A stretch of DNA of 53,594 nucleotides. It comes from a virus. The position numbers and the translations under genes are program-made. The stretch lies in IMG/VR virus record IMGVR_UViG_3300044617_000068, positions 1 to 53,594 of that record; one strand, given 5' to 3'. The notes below the pieces were generated by a model. The model had not been told where the DNA came from, searched no databases, and saw only the letters and a program-made list of their open reading frames with translations. Below, in pieces: positions 43,763 to 52,164 of this stretch. Within the stretch, counting starts at the first letter, position 1. Every line of letters begins with the position of its first letter.

Positions 43763-45732
43763 CAAACTATCCTAAAGGATAGCCCACCGCTCATAGTGTA
43801 TGTCCCTGAAAGAGTTCCGGTAGTGTTTGAATCTAAATTATATAATACTCGTCTAGTACCACCCATAAGACTATTTAAGTCTGCCCAATCTGCGCTCATA
43901 GCAGTAGAAGGGTCGGGTCCTTGATAGAATGTAGTTGCTTGTTGTAAAGGTACTGTTTGTAACCATGTTCTTATATCGGACCAAGTCCATGAACGGTTAC
44001 TCTGAAGTTTCGTTGCTATCAAACCGGCTGCTACCGGACAGGCTGCGCTAGTACCACTAAAACTACAGTCAGTAGAAGTAAGGTACCCTGTTATTTGATC
44101 ATATCTAGAATATGCACTATAATTTTTATTTGATGACATGGTACCGTCAGCAGGTGTATAACAGTCTATCTGCTCACCCATATCGCTGTAGTTTACCTTG
44201 CGTTCTTTGCCATCTGGTTGATAGTTATCATCTAAAGCACCTATATTGATAGCAGGATAAACGACATTGCTTCCTGAGATATATTGTCCTATCTGCTGAG
44301 GGAATCCCCTACGATTAGTAGTGTTATAGCAGGTACTACCAAATTCATCATGCACTGCACTACTCAGTGGTGTGGCTGCTGAATTAGACCAATAATTATT
44401 GTAATCTGTTTGATCACTACCTACCTGTTTTTGATTGCTATTTCCTGCCGCCGCTATAAAAATAACTCCAGCAGATATTAATTCGTCACCGGCAGTAGTT
44501 AAACTATTTGTGAGCATCTCACCTTTGCATCGTCCTGCATCACCGGTCGAACCTATATAACGCATGAATTCTGGTTTAGTACCTGAATAAGCAACACCGC
44601 CTGTTCCCGTAGTGCCTTGTCTAAAATAGTAGTATCCAGTAGAAGGAGTAGTGTCTCTGAATCCCCAACTGTTACTAGTGATAGTAGGATCTTTTGTGCC
44701 GAATAGCGGATTGACAGGTTTAGTCTGATGGAATATCTTGACCACATCAAAATAATTGTCTATAGGCCATAATCCATTGTTACCATATGCGTTCACAAAC
44801 CACTTGTTAGCATTGTATGCCCATCCAAATGTTCTACCATATGCTAATCCTGCACATGCAGTACCGTGTGTACCGTCTACTGATTGAGTAGTATTATTAC
44901 CATTACAATTTGCCCTATTATAATAAGATGGAATGGCTACAGTACCTGCGCTAGCGAAAGTTGATGATCGTGCGCTACTATTGCTCCACCATTCTCTAGC
45001 AACTGCTTCAACGGGTACAGTTGTGCCATCCCAGCGAGTAGTCAATCTTGTTCCTGGGCTAGCATTGAACCATGCAGGATCGATATAATAAGGACCCTCT
45101 AATACGACATCAAGTAAATCACAAGTGCCACTACCGGGTAATTTATTACCGCCTACATAGTCAGTGGGGCTATATGCTGAAGTCCAACTAGCACTTCTAT
45201 TAAATTCTACATGTCCGAACCAACAACCATCATCACCTACTATGATGTCTATGTTAGTGCCTGTATTAGTTGTATTAGGAATCGTGCTATCAAAAACAGT
45301 AGTAGAGGCTACTCCGTACCATGGACTAGCATATTGATTACATCGTAATAACTGATAGCCCGATCTGTTTAATTCTGCTGATGTTGCTGGATTAGGTAAT
45401 CCTGTGCTAACAAAGTTATTATAGCATTTTGCGTTTGCGCTATACCTAGGAGTGTTGTATAAATCTTCAGGTGCGGGACGAGGTGTTTCCGGATAATTAG
45501 CAACATTTATCTCAATAAATTTTATGTCTGGATGATTACTAAGTTGAGCGGCTTCTTCATCGGTCATCAAGTATACTGCTCTGGTAGGACTATGTTCTTT
45601 TAAGTCAGTGCATTCTATTTGTCTGCTAGGAATATTATCTTCTAAAGTGCCATCGGCAGTGAGTACTGCATGAACTCTGTTCCATGCCTCTTCTGTAGTA
45701 GTGCCTATGACATAGTATTTTTGTTCGCTCAT
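43762..45732 (-). CDS. Subtilisin-family (S8) serine protease
   Basis: A 656-residue subtilase with the complete catalytic set: D167 (VGDDGCW), H289 (DGTHGTACAG), oxyanion N431 (IFIAAAGNSN) and S562 (FSGTSAACP). Residues 1-80 look like an I9-type propeptide, so self-activation is expected. There is no signal peptide; the protease is more likely virion-borne than secreted. The Asp-to-His interval (122 residues) is longer than usual. It is the last gene of an overlapping unit with the fiber and fiber-C-domain genes (ATGA overlap at 45729-45732), which suggests a role on the fiber, in surface-protein degradation or fiber maturation. Confidence 0.92.
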   Translation of the reverse strand: MSEQKYYVIGTTTEEAWNRVHAVLTADGTLEDNIPSRQIECTDLKEHSPTRAVYLMTDEEAAQLSNHPDIKFIEINVANYPETPRPAPEDLYNTPRYSANAKCYNNFVSTGLPNPATSAELNRSGYQLLRCNQYASPWYGVASTTVFDSTIPNTTNTGTNIDIIVGDDGCWFGHVEFNRSASWTSAYSPTDYVGGNKLPGSGTCDLLDVVLEGPYYIDPAWFNASPGTRLTTRWDGTTVPVEAVAREWWSNSSARSSTFASAGTVAIPSYYNRANCNGNNTTQSVDGTHGTACAGLAYGRTFGWAYNANKWFVNAYGNNGLWPIDNYFDVVKIFHQTKPVNPLFGTKDPTITSNSWGFRDTTPSTGYYYFRQGTTGTGGVAYSGTKPEFMRYIGSTGDAGRCKGEMLTNSLTTAGDELISAGVIFIAAAGNSNQKQVGSDQTDYNNYWSNSAATPLSSAVHDEFGSTCYNTTNRRGFPQQIGQYISGSNVVYPAINIGALDDNYQPDGKERKVNYSDMGEQIDCYTPADGTMSSNKNYSAYSRYDQITGYLTSTDCSFSGTSAACPVAAGLIATKLQSNRSWTWSDIRTWLQTVPLQQATTFYQGPDPSTAMSADWADLNSLMGGTRRVLYNLDSNTTGTLSGTYTMSGGLSFRIV

Positions 45733-46130
45733 AATCTACCAACCATTATTTCTACAAAACCTTCACCGCTATCAGTTTTGTTTTCTATCGCTTTTCCTAT
45801 CACTGAGCCTAAGTTAGGTGTGATGATGCTAGTCTTCGCAAAGCCATTACCTGCGCTCACTAACATATCGCCTTTACTTACCCAACCTGTTACTTTTACT
45901 TTTACACGGCCTGTCAATGCAATTATTACCGGATGATCAGCCTGTATGCAACCATTCAATACATATGCAGGGTCCTGTGATACTACCCCTGCGACTTTAA
46001 TGCTTTCAGGTGATGCTAAAGTAACTTCTTTATCACCACCGAATTCTAAAACTGTTCCTGGAATATAATTTTTATCTGCTGAGTAATATTCTGCAATGTC
46101 CGCATAAGCCGAAGTAATTGGAAACACCAT
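45729..46130 (-). CDS. Fiber C-terminal (peptidase G2-like) domain protein
   Basis: A 133-residue protein resembling the C-terminal domain found on many fiber and appendage proteins: DIAEYYSADKNYIPGTVLEFGG, VAGVVSQDPAYVLN, PVIIALTGRVKVKVTGWVSKGDML and IGKAIENKTDSGEGFVEI follow the DlAEry...GtVv..., GVvS..., PvalsGrvpvkv, IGkale order. Some members (peptidase G2/IMC-like) cleave themselves as intramolecular chaperones. Here it is a separate gene, six bases after the fiber gene. Its AGGATG ribosome site overlaps the fiber stop. Whether it is proteolytic is not known; the catalytic residues were not identified. Confidence 0.75.
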   Translation of the reverse strand: MVFPITSAYADIAEYYSADKNYIPGTVLEFGGDKEVTLASPESIKVAGVVSQDPAYVLNGCIQADHPVIIALTGRVKVKVTGWVSKGDMLVSAGNGFAKTSIITPNLGSVIGKAIENKTDSGEGFVEIMVGRL

Positions 46131-46136
46131 GTAGTA

Positions 46137-48218
46137 TCATCCTATACGCCAGTTGGTACCATCACTATAAACAGGTACAGTATTACTACCGCTACCGCTT
46201 ACTATCGCACCGAAATTACCTGCTGCGATTAGGTTTCCATCACTAATAAATGCTTTCTGACCAGCAGTAGTAGCAGATGGTAAATTTGCGAATGCTACGA
46301 CACTAAGTGTAATGACTGGTACAGATAGTATATTCGTTAAACTATTATAAGTGAATGATGCGTCGCCGTCTAATGCACCGCCGTTGTTGAATTGAACTTC
46401 TGTATCGCCGCCACCGGCTGGTAAGGCTTCACCGCCTCCACCTACAACCACTACATTACCAGTCAACGCACTATTAAATGTTAATGTCAATGCATTAGCA
46501 TTGTTATATGTGATATTAGGGAAGTCATATGTGCCAACCATTGACACATTGTTTGGATATACAGGTGTTACGCTTAGATATCTTGATGCTAGATTATGAT
46601 TGACCACCCATGTAGTATTTGCTACTGATTGAGTATGTGTATAATATCCAGCAATATTGCTACTGCCTATGATCGCTACATTGCCTGCCTCAGCAGAACT
46701 AAATGTTAATGTCAAAGAATTAGCATTTGTATAACTAATTGTCGGCCCATCATATCTACCATACCATGATAAATCTGCGGTACTAGCAGGTGCTACTGCT
46801 ACAAATTCAGAATTAAGATTATGATTTACTGTCCAAGTTGTGCTTGCCGCACCCTGATTGTGTAGATAATAACCTTCACTATTACCGCTATCGCCTACGA
46901 TGGCAACATAACCTGTTATTGCGCTATTGAATGTCAATGTTACAGTATTGGCATTATTATAATAAACATTAGGATAATCATAATGTCCTGTTACTGCTGT
47001 GCTATTAGCGAATACAGGGTTCACGCTAACATATTGAGTGTTTAGATTATGATTGATAACCCATGTAGTATTGGCAGAATTTTGTGTGAATAGATAATAA
47101 CCTACGGCTTCAGTGCCACCACCGCCACCATTCGACCAATAAAGATTACCCAATCCATCAGTAGTCAATACTTGTGTAGGATTGCCACCGCCGATATAAA
47201 CATTAGCATTTGATCCTAAGTTACTTGTACCTGTAACTGTCAAATTAGGAACTGTCAAGTTGCCCGTGCTAGTGATGTTTGGTTGTGCTGAGGTCGTTAA
47301 TGTTCCTGTGAATAAGTTTGCAGTAACTATGTTAGCACCTATAGTGCCGCTGTTGGCATAGATATTCGCAACTGTTGTTGCATTGCCTAATGTTAAATTC
47401 TTGTTTGTATAATCGTATAGAAATACTGCATCACCGGCAAAGTCTGCGCCTGAATTATATTGTACACTTAGATTTGAACCACCGGGCTCTCCGCCATTCG
47501 CAGATACAGTATTGAATATAACTATACCTGTATCAGTAGGATAAGTTCCGTATGTTGAACTATTAACAGGGATTAATAATGCAGAGTCTTGATAGAGATC
47601 ATAAAGTTGTATGTTTCCTGCTACTGGCTTTAAGAAGAAATTATCACCATTTAGATTAGTAGAGTATGTACCGCTACTATTACTAATCATGTTGATAGTT
47701 ATCTCAGCACCCTGATCGAATGGGTATGCATTCTGTAATGTCAATCTTGCTGTTGAATTTGCTGATATCGTATTGATATTTTGTACTACTGTGCCTTTAG
47801 GAGTCCAGTTCAATGCTCCAGAACCATCTGTAGTCAGTACATAACCTATAGCACCGCCACCTATATATAGGTTATCGATGTTTCCTAGATGTATAGGAGT
47901 TGAAGTCCAATAACTTGAATTTGCGGGTGCTGATGCATTTCCCCCAGCATTTACCCAATAACCATTGTTGAAAACTAAAACTTGGCCGTTTGCGACATTG
48001 GCCTCGATATCGAGGTTTCCTATCGCGCCGTCTAATTGACTGAATGATATTTCACTATAGGCGGTTAATACTTCCACATTTTCAGTGGCACCTAAAGTTT
48101 TTCCTATGAATAGGAGTTTCTGATCGCTTGCAAAACCGAATTCCGCTTCGTCAAGTTGTGGAAGATCGACTAAATCACCTGATCGTTGCTGAATTTTGGA
48201 AATCTGTATAATAGACAT
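46137..48218 (-). CDS. Tail fiber C with three HNLN modules (693 aa)
   Basis: A 693-residue fiber protein. The N-terminus IQISKIQQRSGDLVDLP then LDEAEFGFASDQKLLFIG matches the attachment-domain pattern of major-tropism-determinant-like fibers (IQxRrG...LP.l..gE.gf..D...lyIG). A beta-helical middle (100-350) is followed by three HNLN modules (near 372-440, 449-517 and 525-597) and a short C-terminal GDGQ-free head. Unlike fibers A and B it has no collagen-like blocks and no common C-tip. The late box and ATG lie inside a 10-bp inverted repeat. The two downstream genes overlap or abut it. Confidence 0.85.
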   Translation of the reverse strand: MSIIQISKIQQRSGDLVDLPQLDEAEFGFASDQKLLFIGKTLGATENVEVLTAYSEISFSQLDGAIGNLDIEANVANGQVLVFNNGYWVNAGGNASAPANSSYWTSTPIHLGNIDNLYIGGGAIGYVLTTDGSGALNWTPKGTVVQNINTISANSTARLTLQNAYPFDQGAEITINMISNSSGTYSTNLNGDNFFLKPVAGNIQLYDLYQDSALLIPVNSSTYGTYPTDTGIVIFNTVSANGGEPGGSNLSVQYNSGADFAGDAVFLYDYTNKNLTLGNATTVANIYANSGTIGANIVTANLFTGTLTTSAQPNITSTGNLTVPNLTVTGTSNLGSNANVYIGGGNPTQVLTTDGLGNLYWSNGGGGGTEAVGYYLFTQNSANTTWVINHNLNTQYVSVNPVFANSTAVTGHYDYPNVYYNNANTVTLTFNSAITGYVAIVGDSGNSEGYYLHNQGAASTTWTVNHNLNSEFVAVAPASTADLSWYGRYDGPTISYTNANSLTLTFSSAEAGNVAIIGSSNIAGYYTHTQSVANTTWVVNHNLASRYLSVTPVYPNNVSMVGTYDFPNITYNNANALTLTFNSALTGNVVVVGGGGEALPAGGGDTEVQFNNGGALDGDASFTYNSLTNILSVPVITLSVVAFANLPSATTAGQKAFISDGNLIAAGNFGAIVSGSGSNTVPVYSDGTNWRIG
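46430..47104 (-). repeat. Three HNLN modules in fiber C
   Basis: Approximate spans are 46430-46645, 46668-46873 and 46900-47104. They encode TTWxVNHNL...V.P...G.YD.P...NANxLTLTF.SA..G.VAI, more diverged than in fibers A and B. Confidence 0.82.
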
Positions 48219-48248
48219 AGTTGTACATTTACCAAGTAGTACAACTAT
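48217..48248. promoter_or_regulatory. Inverted repeat over fiber C promoter and start
   Basis: ATAGTTGTAC (48217-48226) and GTACAACTAT (48239-48248) form a perfect 10-bp inverted repeat with a 12-base loop. One arm overlaps the late box, the other overlaps the ATG. Confidence 0.6.
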
Positions 48249-48252
48249 TTAT
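48246..48252 (-). promoter_or_regulatory. Late promoter box CATAAATAG for fiber C
   Basis: Minus-strand ATAAATA lies 27 bases before ATG 48218. No good ribosome site follows. Confidence 0.55.
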
Positions 48253-48261
48253 GCTATTAAA

Positions 48262-48978
48262 TCATATGAACTGCTTATAGTATTGTTCGATTCTCTCGTA
48301 CCATAGGTTCGTATATTTGTCAAATTCCGAGCCTTCTACGATGAATTCTTGATATTGATTATCTGCTGAACACATGAATACTACACCCTTGCGTATCTTA
48401 GTGCCCCATACTTCATTGTGTGCTAGTGCATAGGCTGCTAATTGCAGGAAGTAGTCATCGATCCATTCACGCTTTTTAGGCTTATTTGTCTGCTTATGAT
48501 CCATGATGGTTTCGACATTATCATGTATGCCCACGAGGTCTGTGGTTCCTGCATAGACTTCAGGAAAGTATAGACTGACCTCTGTACCCCAGAATTCCTG
48601 ACATTTGCTCAAGCCCTGTTCAATGATAGTCTGCGCCATCTGATGGCTTTGTATGCTATAAGGATTAGTGCCCGGTTGCCCTGCATTACCAGTCTTTACA
48701 TGATTCTCAAGCCACTTGTGCATACGAGTGCCGCGACCCGCTGCCTCTGTCGTGATCTGTTTAGCCTTCTCTTCGCCTACTCTTTTGCGCCATTCTTGTA
48801 ATGCTTTTTTCTTTTCTTCTGGCTTAGTAGCGTCAAGGATAGTAGTCACGCTGGGAACAGCATGACCATCTGGAGTCATGTACTTGCGTGACCCGTTGAT
48901 TGTTTCGCGTTTTAGTTCTGCGTAGGGGAACTTATTAGGTAAGTAAATCAAACTGTAAAACTCTCGCCACAACCGCAT
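48262..48978 (-). CDS. RecB-like PD-(D/E)xK nuclease
   Basis: A nuclease of up to 238 residues. Motifs are GRGTRMHKWLE (H87), GTTDLVG (D147) and ETIMDHKQTNK (D160, K162), the classic RecB/AddB-type arrangement, with QLAAYALA (Q-x-x-x-Y) after them. It likely processes DNA ends during recombination or host degradation. The listed ATG overlaps the Fe-S carrier gene by 31 bases; a TTG at 48951 (overlapping the carrier's TGA, GAGAG nine bases ahead) is a good alternative start. RecB-family nucleases sometimes carry a 4Fe-4S cluster, but the Cys cluster is not seen here. Confidence 0.85.
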   Translation of the reverse strand: MRLWREFYSLIYLPNKFPYAELKRETINGSRKYMTPDGHAVPSVTTILDATKPEEKKKALQEWRKRVGEEKAKQITTEAAGRGTRMHKWLENHVKTGNAGQPGTNPYSIQSHQMAQTIIEQGLSKCQEFWGTEVSLYFPEVYAGTTDLVGIHDNVETIMDHKQTNKPKKREWIDDYFLQLAAYALAHNEVWGTKIRKGVVFMCSADNQYQEFIVEGSEFDKYTNLWYERIEQYYKQFI

Positions 48979-49268
48979 CTAGCAGTCTCATTAGGATTGA
49001 TGAAATCAAATCTCTCATTTAATCCCTGCTTTATATAATCTATGGTCAAACCGTCTAAGTATGGATGTGCGTCTTTTGTCACCCATACATATAGGTTATC
49101 ATGTATAGATAACAAATCCTGTTCTCTATTCTCGTCGGCAAATTCGATCTTATAAGAATAACCGTTACAACCTGTCTTAGATATTCCCAATCTTATGCCT
49201 AACCCGCTTCCTCTTTGCTTAATTTGCTCAAGAAATCTATTCTTGGCAGTATCGGTTAGTTTAATCAT
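48948..49268 (-). CDS. iscA: A-type Fe-S carrier (IscA/ErpA-like)
   Basis: A 106-residue HesB/IscA-family protein. The three cluster-binding cysteines are C34 (GCNGYSY), C98 and C100 (RCGCGESF), in the expected CxnCxC arrangement, and the length is standard. Family members pass Fe-S clusters to target enzymes. Phage-borne copies occur in cyanophages and pelagiphages; the recipient is unknown. A sigma-70 promoter ends seven bases before the ATG, so the mRNA should be leaderless. The nuclease gene overlaps its 3' end, so they form one unit. Confidence 0.93.
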   Translation of the reverse strand: MIKLTDTAKNRFLEQIKQRGSGLGIRLGISKTGCNGYSYKIEFADENREQDLLSIHDNLYVWVTKDAHPYLDGLTIDYIKQGLNERFDFINPNETARCGCGESFTV

Positions 49269-49275
49269 ATATGTA

Positions 49276-49305
49276 ATTATACTAAACTATGTCGCAAAAA
49301 CTCAA
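49276..49305 (-). promoter_or_regulatory. Sigma-70-type promoter giving leaderless Fe-S carrier mRNA
   Basis: Minus-strand TTGAGT (49300-49305), 18-base spacer, exact TATAAT (49276-49281), then seven bases to ATG 49268. The expected start site falls on or next to the ATG. Confidence 0.75.
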
Positions 49306-49314
49306 CAGAAATGG

Positions 49315-50241
49315 TTACATGAATCTAAATTTAAAACCTTTATTCATGAGATAGCGATTTATCTGCATGATATGTTGTGGGCCACACAATTCTAAGAATT
49401 TACGATGAAACCCGAATACTGAAATCTCATCTTTGTTGATGACACTATCAGGATCTTCGAATGCCGATGCATCGGCAATCAATGGTGCATCCTCATGGAA
49501 GTTTTCAAAGAAATAAGTGTGAGATATCACGGGTTGATCCTTCAACATAGTATTCACACCTGGCTTGATCTTATCATTTACTGCTAAACTATAGAATAAG
49601 AATTCGCTAGGATTGGCTATGTTCTTATCAACATCCCAATATAATAGTTCCTGGAAAAATTTATCCAAATCTACCCGTTCATTTAACAGATTGTAATCTA
49701 TCTTAAATGGTGTTCTAGGACCTAAGAAATATTTAGGCATCTCTGTCATACCTAATCTATCCATGTAGACATTGACAGTTCCCTGCCAATATTTGCTATG
49801 CAAAGGTGTCGCTAAGAAAGGTTCTTCATTAACTTCTTCAGAATCTTCGTCATCTTTCACTAATTTTTCTAGATAACCAGAACCAATAAAATCGTCATAA
49901 GTTGACATCTTGAAAGGTTGAACGAAAAAGTTTTTAGCGTCAAGCAATAGATAATCTTTTTGCACCAATCTTGAAACAAGCATCTTTAATACTTGCTGTG
50001 TAGCATGTCCGGACAACTCATCCATTCGTTCATCGTCTATTAGAAACCTTCTAGGAATCACATACAGTGTATGATGTTTATAGTAAGGTTTTAGTATGTC
50101 ATGCCAAGCATGTACATCTACATCTTTCTCATTTACTATCACCCAATGTGTGCATGGTTCCATAAAATTCAAGACACTTTCTGCTTGCAATACCATCAAG
50201 TGTCTTTCTATGTTACATGTTATAGTTACTAAGTCTGTCAT
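49315..50241 (-). CDS. Glycosyltransferase-like (DUF6492-type) protein
   Basis: A 308-residue protein from ATG 50241, which overlaps the TGA of the upstream gene (ATGA). The pattern TDLVTITCNIERH at the start, VIPRRFLID, and KDYLLLDAKNFFVQPF resembles DUF6492-type sugar-transferase-like proteins, where LLLDAKN would correspond to the DxD-like site. The C-terminal half contains aromatic-rich loops. It shares a unit with an SGNH-hydrolase-like gene. The donor and acceptor are unknown, and family membership comes only from the motif layout. Confidence 0.7.
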   Translation of the reverse strand: MTDLVTITCNIERHLMVLQAESVLNFMEPCTHWVIVNEKDVDVHAWHDILKPYYKHHTLYVIPRRFLIDDERMDELSGHATQQVLKMLVSRLVQKDYLLLDAKNFFVQPFKMSTYDDFIGSGYLEKLVKDDEDSEEVNEEPFLATPLHSKYWQGTVNVYMDRLGMTEMPKYFLGPRTPFKIDYNLLNERVDLDKFFQELLYWDVDKNIANPSEFLFYSLAVNDKIKPGVNTMLKDQPVISHTYFFENFHEDAPLIADASAFEDPDSVINKDEISVFGFHRKFLELCGPQHIMQINRYLMNKGFKFRFM

Positions 50242-51047
50242 ATATTCCAACGCTCTCTCATTATTTTTTGATACATATCGGCTAGATATATCTGCCCTTC
50301 TAGATTAGTATGATATCCGGGATCACTATCCGCCTCTGTAGCATAATCACCGAATTTAAATTCAGGCTTGTCATGTGTAGCGCATGGGCAATATGCAAGG
50401 TCAGTAGTGTAATATTTCTCATCTAACAATGGCATCCTCTCACCGCCGTTCCAAAGTGCTAGTGTAGGTATTAGTATGAAAGGTATATTGTTTTTAACTA
50501 ATTCTAAACAGCCTTGTTCAATCATCCATTGATCTTGCTGTTTCTTCCAATTACTATCATATAGATGTGACACATAATCTTGAACAGCCTTTTGTGCTTC
50601 ATCACTTATCTGTAAAGTCTTTCTATAAGGATGATGCCAATTGTGTACTAGACTATTATAATTCTCGCATATCAATGTTGGATTACTATTGTTTTTGTGA
50701 TTGATATTATCATAGCCTCGTGAAGGATCATATTGTGAAGGTTTTCTAGTGAGTAAGTCTAATGTATGCCATATTACCTTAGTCCAATCTAACTTCAATG
50801 TATTGATAGGAATCTCAGTCCTATCAAAAAATGAAGGTATGATTATAGCAAAATCAGGCTTTTGTTTGATGACTTCTTGTATCTGTAGTCTCACTCCGCC
50901 GTTACTGCACCCAGAATATGCGAGGTTCGACAAATCCCAATCTAATCGTTTGGCTAGTATCTCACTAAAGTGAGTGCCAAAATATTCTTCTTTGAGTGTA
51001 GTGGCAGAAAAACTGCATCCACACACCATCAATTTCTTTCTAGTCAT
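50238..51047 (-). CDS. SGNH/GDSL-hydrolase-like protein
   Basis: A 269-residue protein. The N-terminal LMVCGCSFSATT fits the GxSxS block I (S12 as nucleophile), NLAYSGCSNGGVR could supply block II Gly and block III Asn, and DPGYHTNLEGQIYLADMYQ near the C-terminus fits the DxxH block V. Such enzymes act as esterases or acetyl-hydrolases on carbohydrates. The overlap with the glycosyltransferase-like gene suggests joint action on glycan. A TTAAATA box ends five bases before the ATG and no ribosome site is visible. Confidence 0.75.
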   Translation of the reverse strand: MTRKKLMVCGCSFSATTLKEEYFGTHFSEILAKRLDWDLSNLAYSGCSNGGVRLQIQEVIKQKPDFAIIIPSFFDRTEIPINTLKLDWTKVIWHTLDLLTRKPSQYDPSRGYDNINHKNNSNPTLICENYNSLVHNWHHPYRKTLQISDEAQKAVQDYVSHLYDSNWKKQQDQWMIEQGCLELVKNNIPFILIPTLALWNGGERMPLLDEKYYTTDLAYCPCATHDKPEFKFGDYATEADSDPGYHTNLEGQIYLADMYQKIMRERWNI

Positions 51048-51052
51048 GTGGA

Positions 51053-51059
51053 TATTTAA
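51053..51059 (-). promoter_or_regulatory. Variant late box TTAAATA at SGNH start
   Basis: Minus-strand TTAAATATCC ends five bases before ATG 51047; no ribosome site is seen. Confidence 0.4.
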
Positions 51060-51079
51060 TAAAGATAGTAACTATGAAA

Positions 51080-51421
51080 TTATTTCATGGCTTGCTGTGC
51101 CATTTTATCTACTACTTCTTTGCTCTGCTCTGGTGGAGGGGGAGGGTTAGTTTTTTGTGTGGGTGTCAAACCCTTGAACACTACTTCGTCACCTTGTATG
51201 TTTGAGATGACTGTATTTAAAGGTCTAGTTTTTATTAGACCATAGAGATCATCATTACTCAAAACTAACTGTCCACCAGATACCTTTTTAAAAAAGTCTT
51301 TCAACTGTTGGACAGAAATATTTTGTGTGATCTCACCTTTATTCAAGGCAGTCTTTAATTGATCAGTCGCGGCGACCAATCTAACTAACTGCGGATCAGT
51401 GACGAATTCGAAGAGGCGCAT
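51080..51421 (-). CDS. Internal-protein-like small protein (113 aa)
   Basis: A 113-residue protein starting MRLFEFVTDPQLVRLVAATDQ. The N-terminal LFE could be a prohead-protease site like those of other candidates here. The middle is helical, followed by QLKDFFKKVSGGQLVLSNDDLYGLI and a Pro-rich tail (PPPPPEQ). Its AGAGG ribosome site lies in a 7-bp hairpin with the start codon in the loop, and the upstream gene's stop codon is in the same loop, so translation should depend on the upstream gene. No function was recognised. Confidence 0.7.
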   Translation of the reverse strand: MRLFEFVTDPQLVRLVAATDQLKTALNKGEITQNISVQQLKDFFKKVSGGQLVLSNDDLYGLIKTRPLNTVISNIQGDEVVFKGLTPTQKTNPPPPPEQSKEVVDKMAQQAMK

Positions 51422-51434
51422 GAATTACCTCTTC
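51410..51434 (-). promoter_or_regulatory. Ribosome-site-sequestering hairpin
   Basis: GAAGAGG (51410-51416) pairs with CCTCTTC (51428-51434); read on the mRNA, the ribosome site is in the stem and the start ATG (51421) and the previous gene's TAA are in the 11-base loop. Confidence 0.65.
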
Positions 51435-52138
51435 TCGCGACCGACTCCGCCTTCTGGACCTTGCTCTGGTTCTTCTGCTGGCATTTCTGGAGCAACTTCT
51501 GCATCCATCTCAGCGCCTACTACTTCTTCACCGCCTGGTTCTGTTTGTGTTGCGATGTCAGTCACAGCCATCTCTTCACCGCCGGCCGGCGCAGCACCTA
51601 ATGCTGCCATATCACCCTGACCAGTCATAGCATTCATAGCACCTTGTAGTGATTGTTTGCTTTGGCTTAATGTCTGATTTAATGTAGTTAATGCTTCGCT
51701 TGCTGCCTGATTGAATGCTGTTGATTCATTGACACCAATCTCTGACTGAATGCTATCAGTCAATGCAGGTAGTTCCTTGACAAGCATATCATTAACTTCT
51801 TCGATCATCTTTTGAAGGCTATTGATCATATCTTGTGCGGCAAGGATAACCTGTGATTTCTCAACTTCTTGGTTCTCAATAACGATCTTGGCTTCTTTGG
51901 TAGAATTGTAATGTTCAGTCAATGCCTGACCCATGAACACAAGTTTCATGAAAGCAGGCTTAGTCTGATTGTCATAAAAATCAGGCTGAGACTTTGCTTC
52001 CTTGATTAACTTATAAACTCTTTCTAGCATAGACTTGGCCTGTGCGCGTGTGAGTTTAGTGACATCAAAACTGACATCGAAATTTTCTTTTAGTGCTTTT
52101 AAAGCAACATGGTTTTTGTCAAAATCGTTAAGTTTCAT
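51425..52138 (-). CDS. Scaffold-like acidic helical protein (237 aa)
   Basis: A 237-residue protein. Residues 25-180 are almost entirely helical with coiled-coil periodicity (LTRAQAKSMLERVYKLIKE, QVILAAQDMINSLQKMIEEVNDML, ASEALTTLNQTLSQSKQSLQ). Residues 185-237 are a disordered acidic Glu/Gly/Pro tail ending in REKR. This layout resembles prohead scaffolds or assembly factors, but no match to T4 gp22 can be claimed. It has a late box (52165) and weak GGAA ribosome site. Confidence 0.7.
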   Translation of the reverse strand: MKLNDFDKNHVALKALKENFDVSFDVTKLTRAQAKSMLERVYKLIKEAKSQPDFYDNQTKPAFMKLVFMGQALTEHYNSTKEAKIVIENQEVEKSQVILAAQDMINSLQKMIEEVNDMLVKELPALTDSIQSEIGVNESTAFNQAASEALTTLNQTLSQSKQSLQGAMNAMTGQGDMAALGAAPAGGEEMAVTDIATQTEPGGEEVVGAEMDAEVAPEMPAEEPEQGPEGGVGREKR

Positions 52139-52164
52139 GGTATTGATTCCATTAGTAATATATG

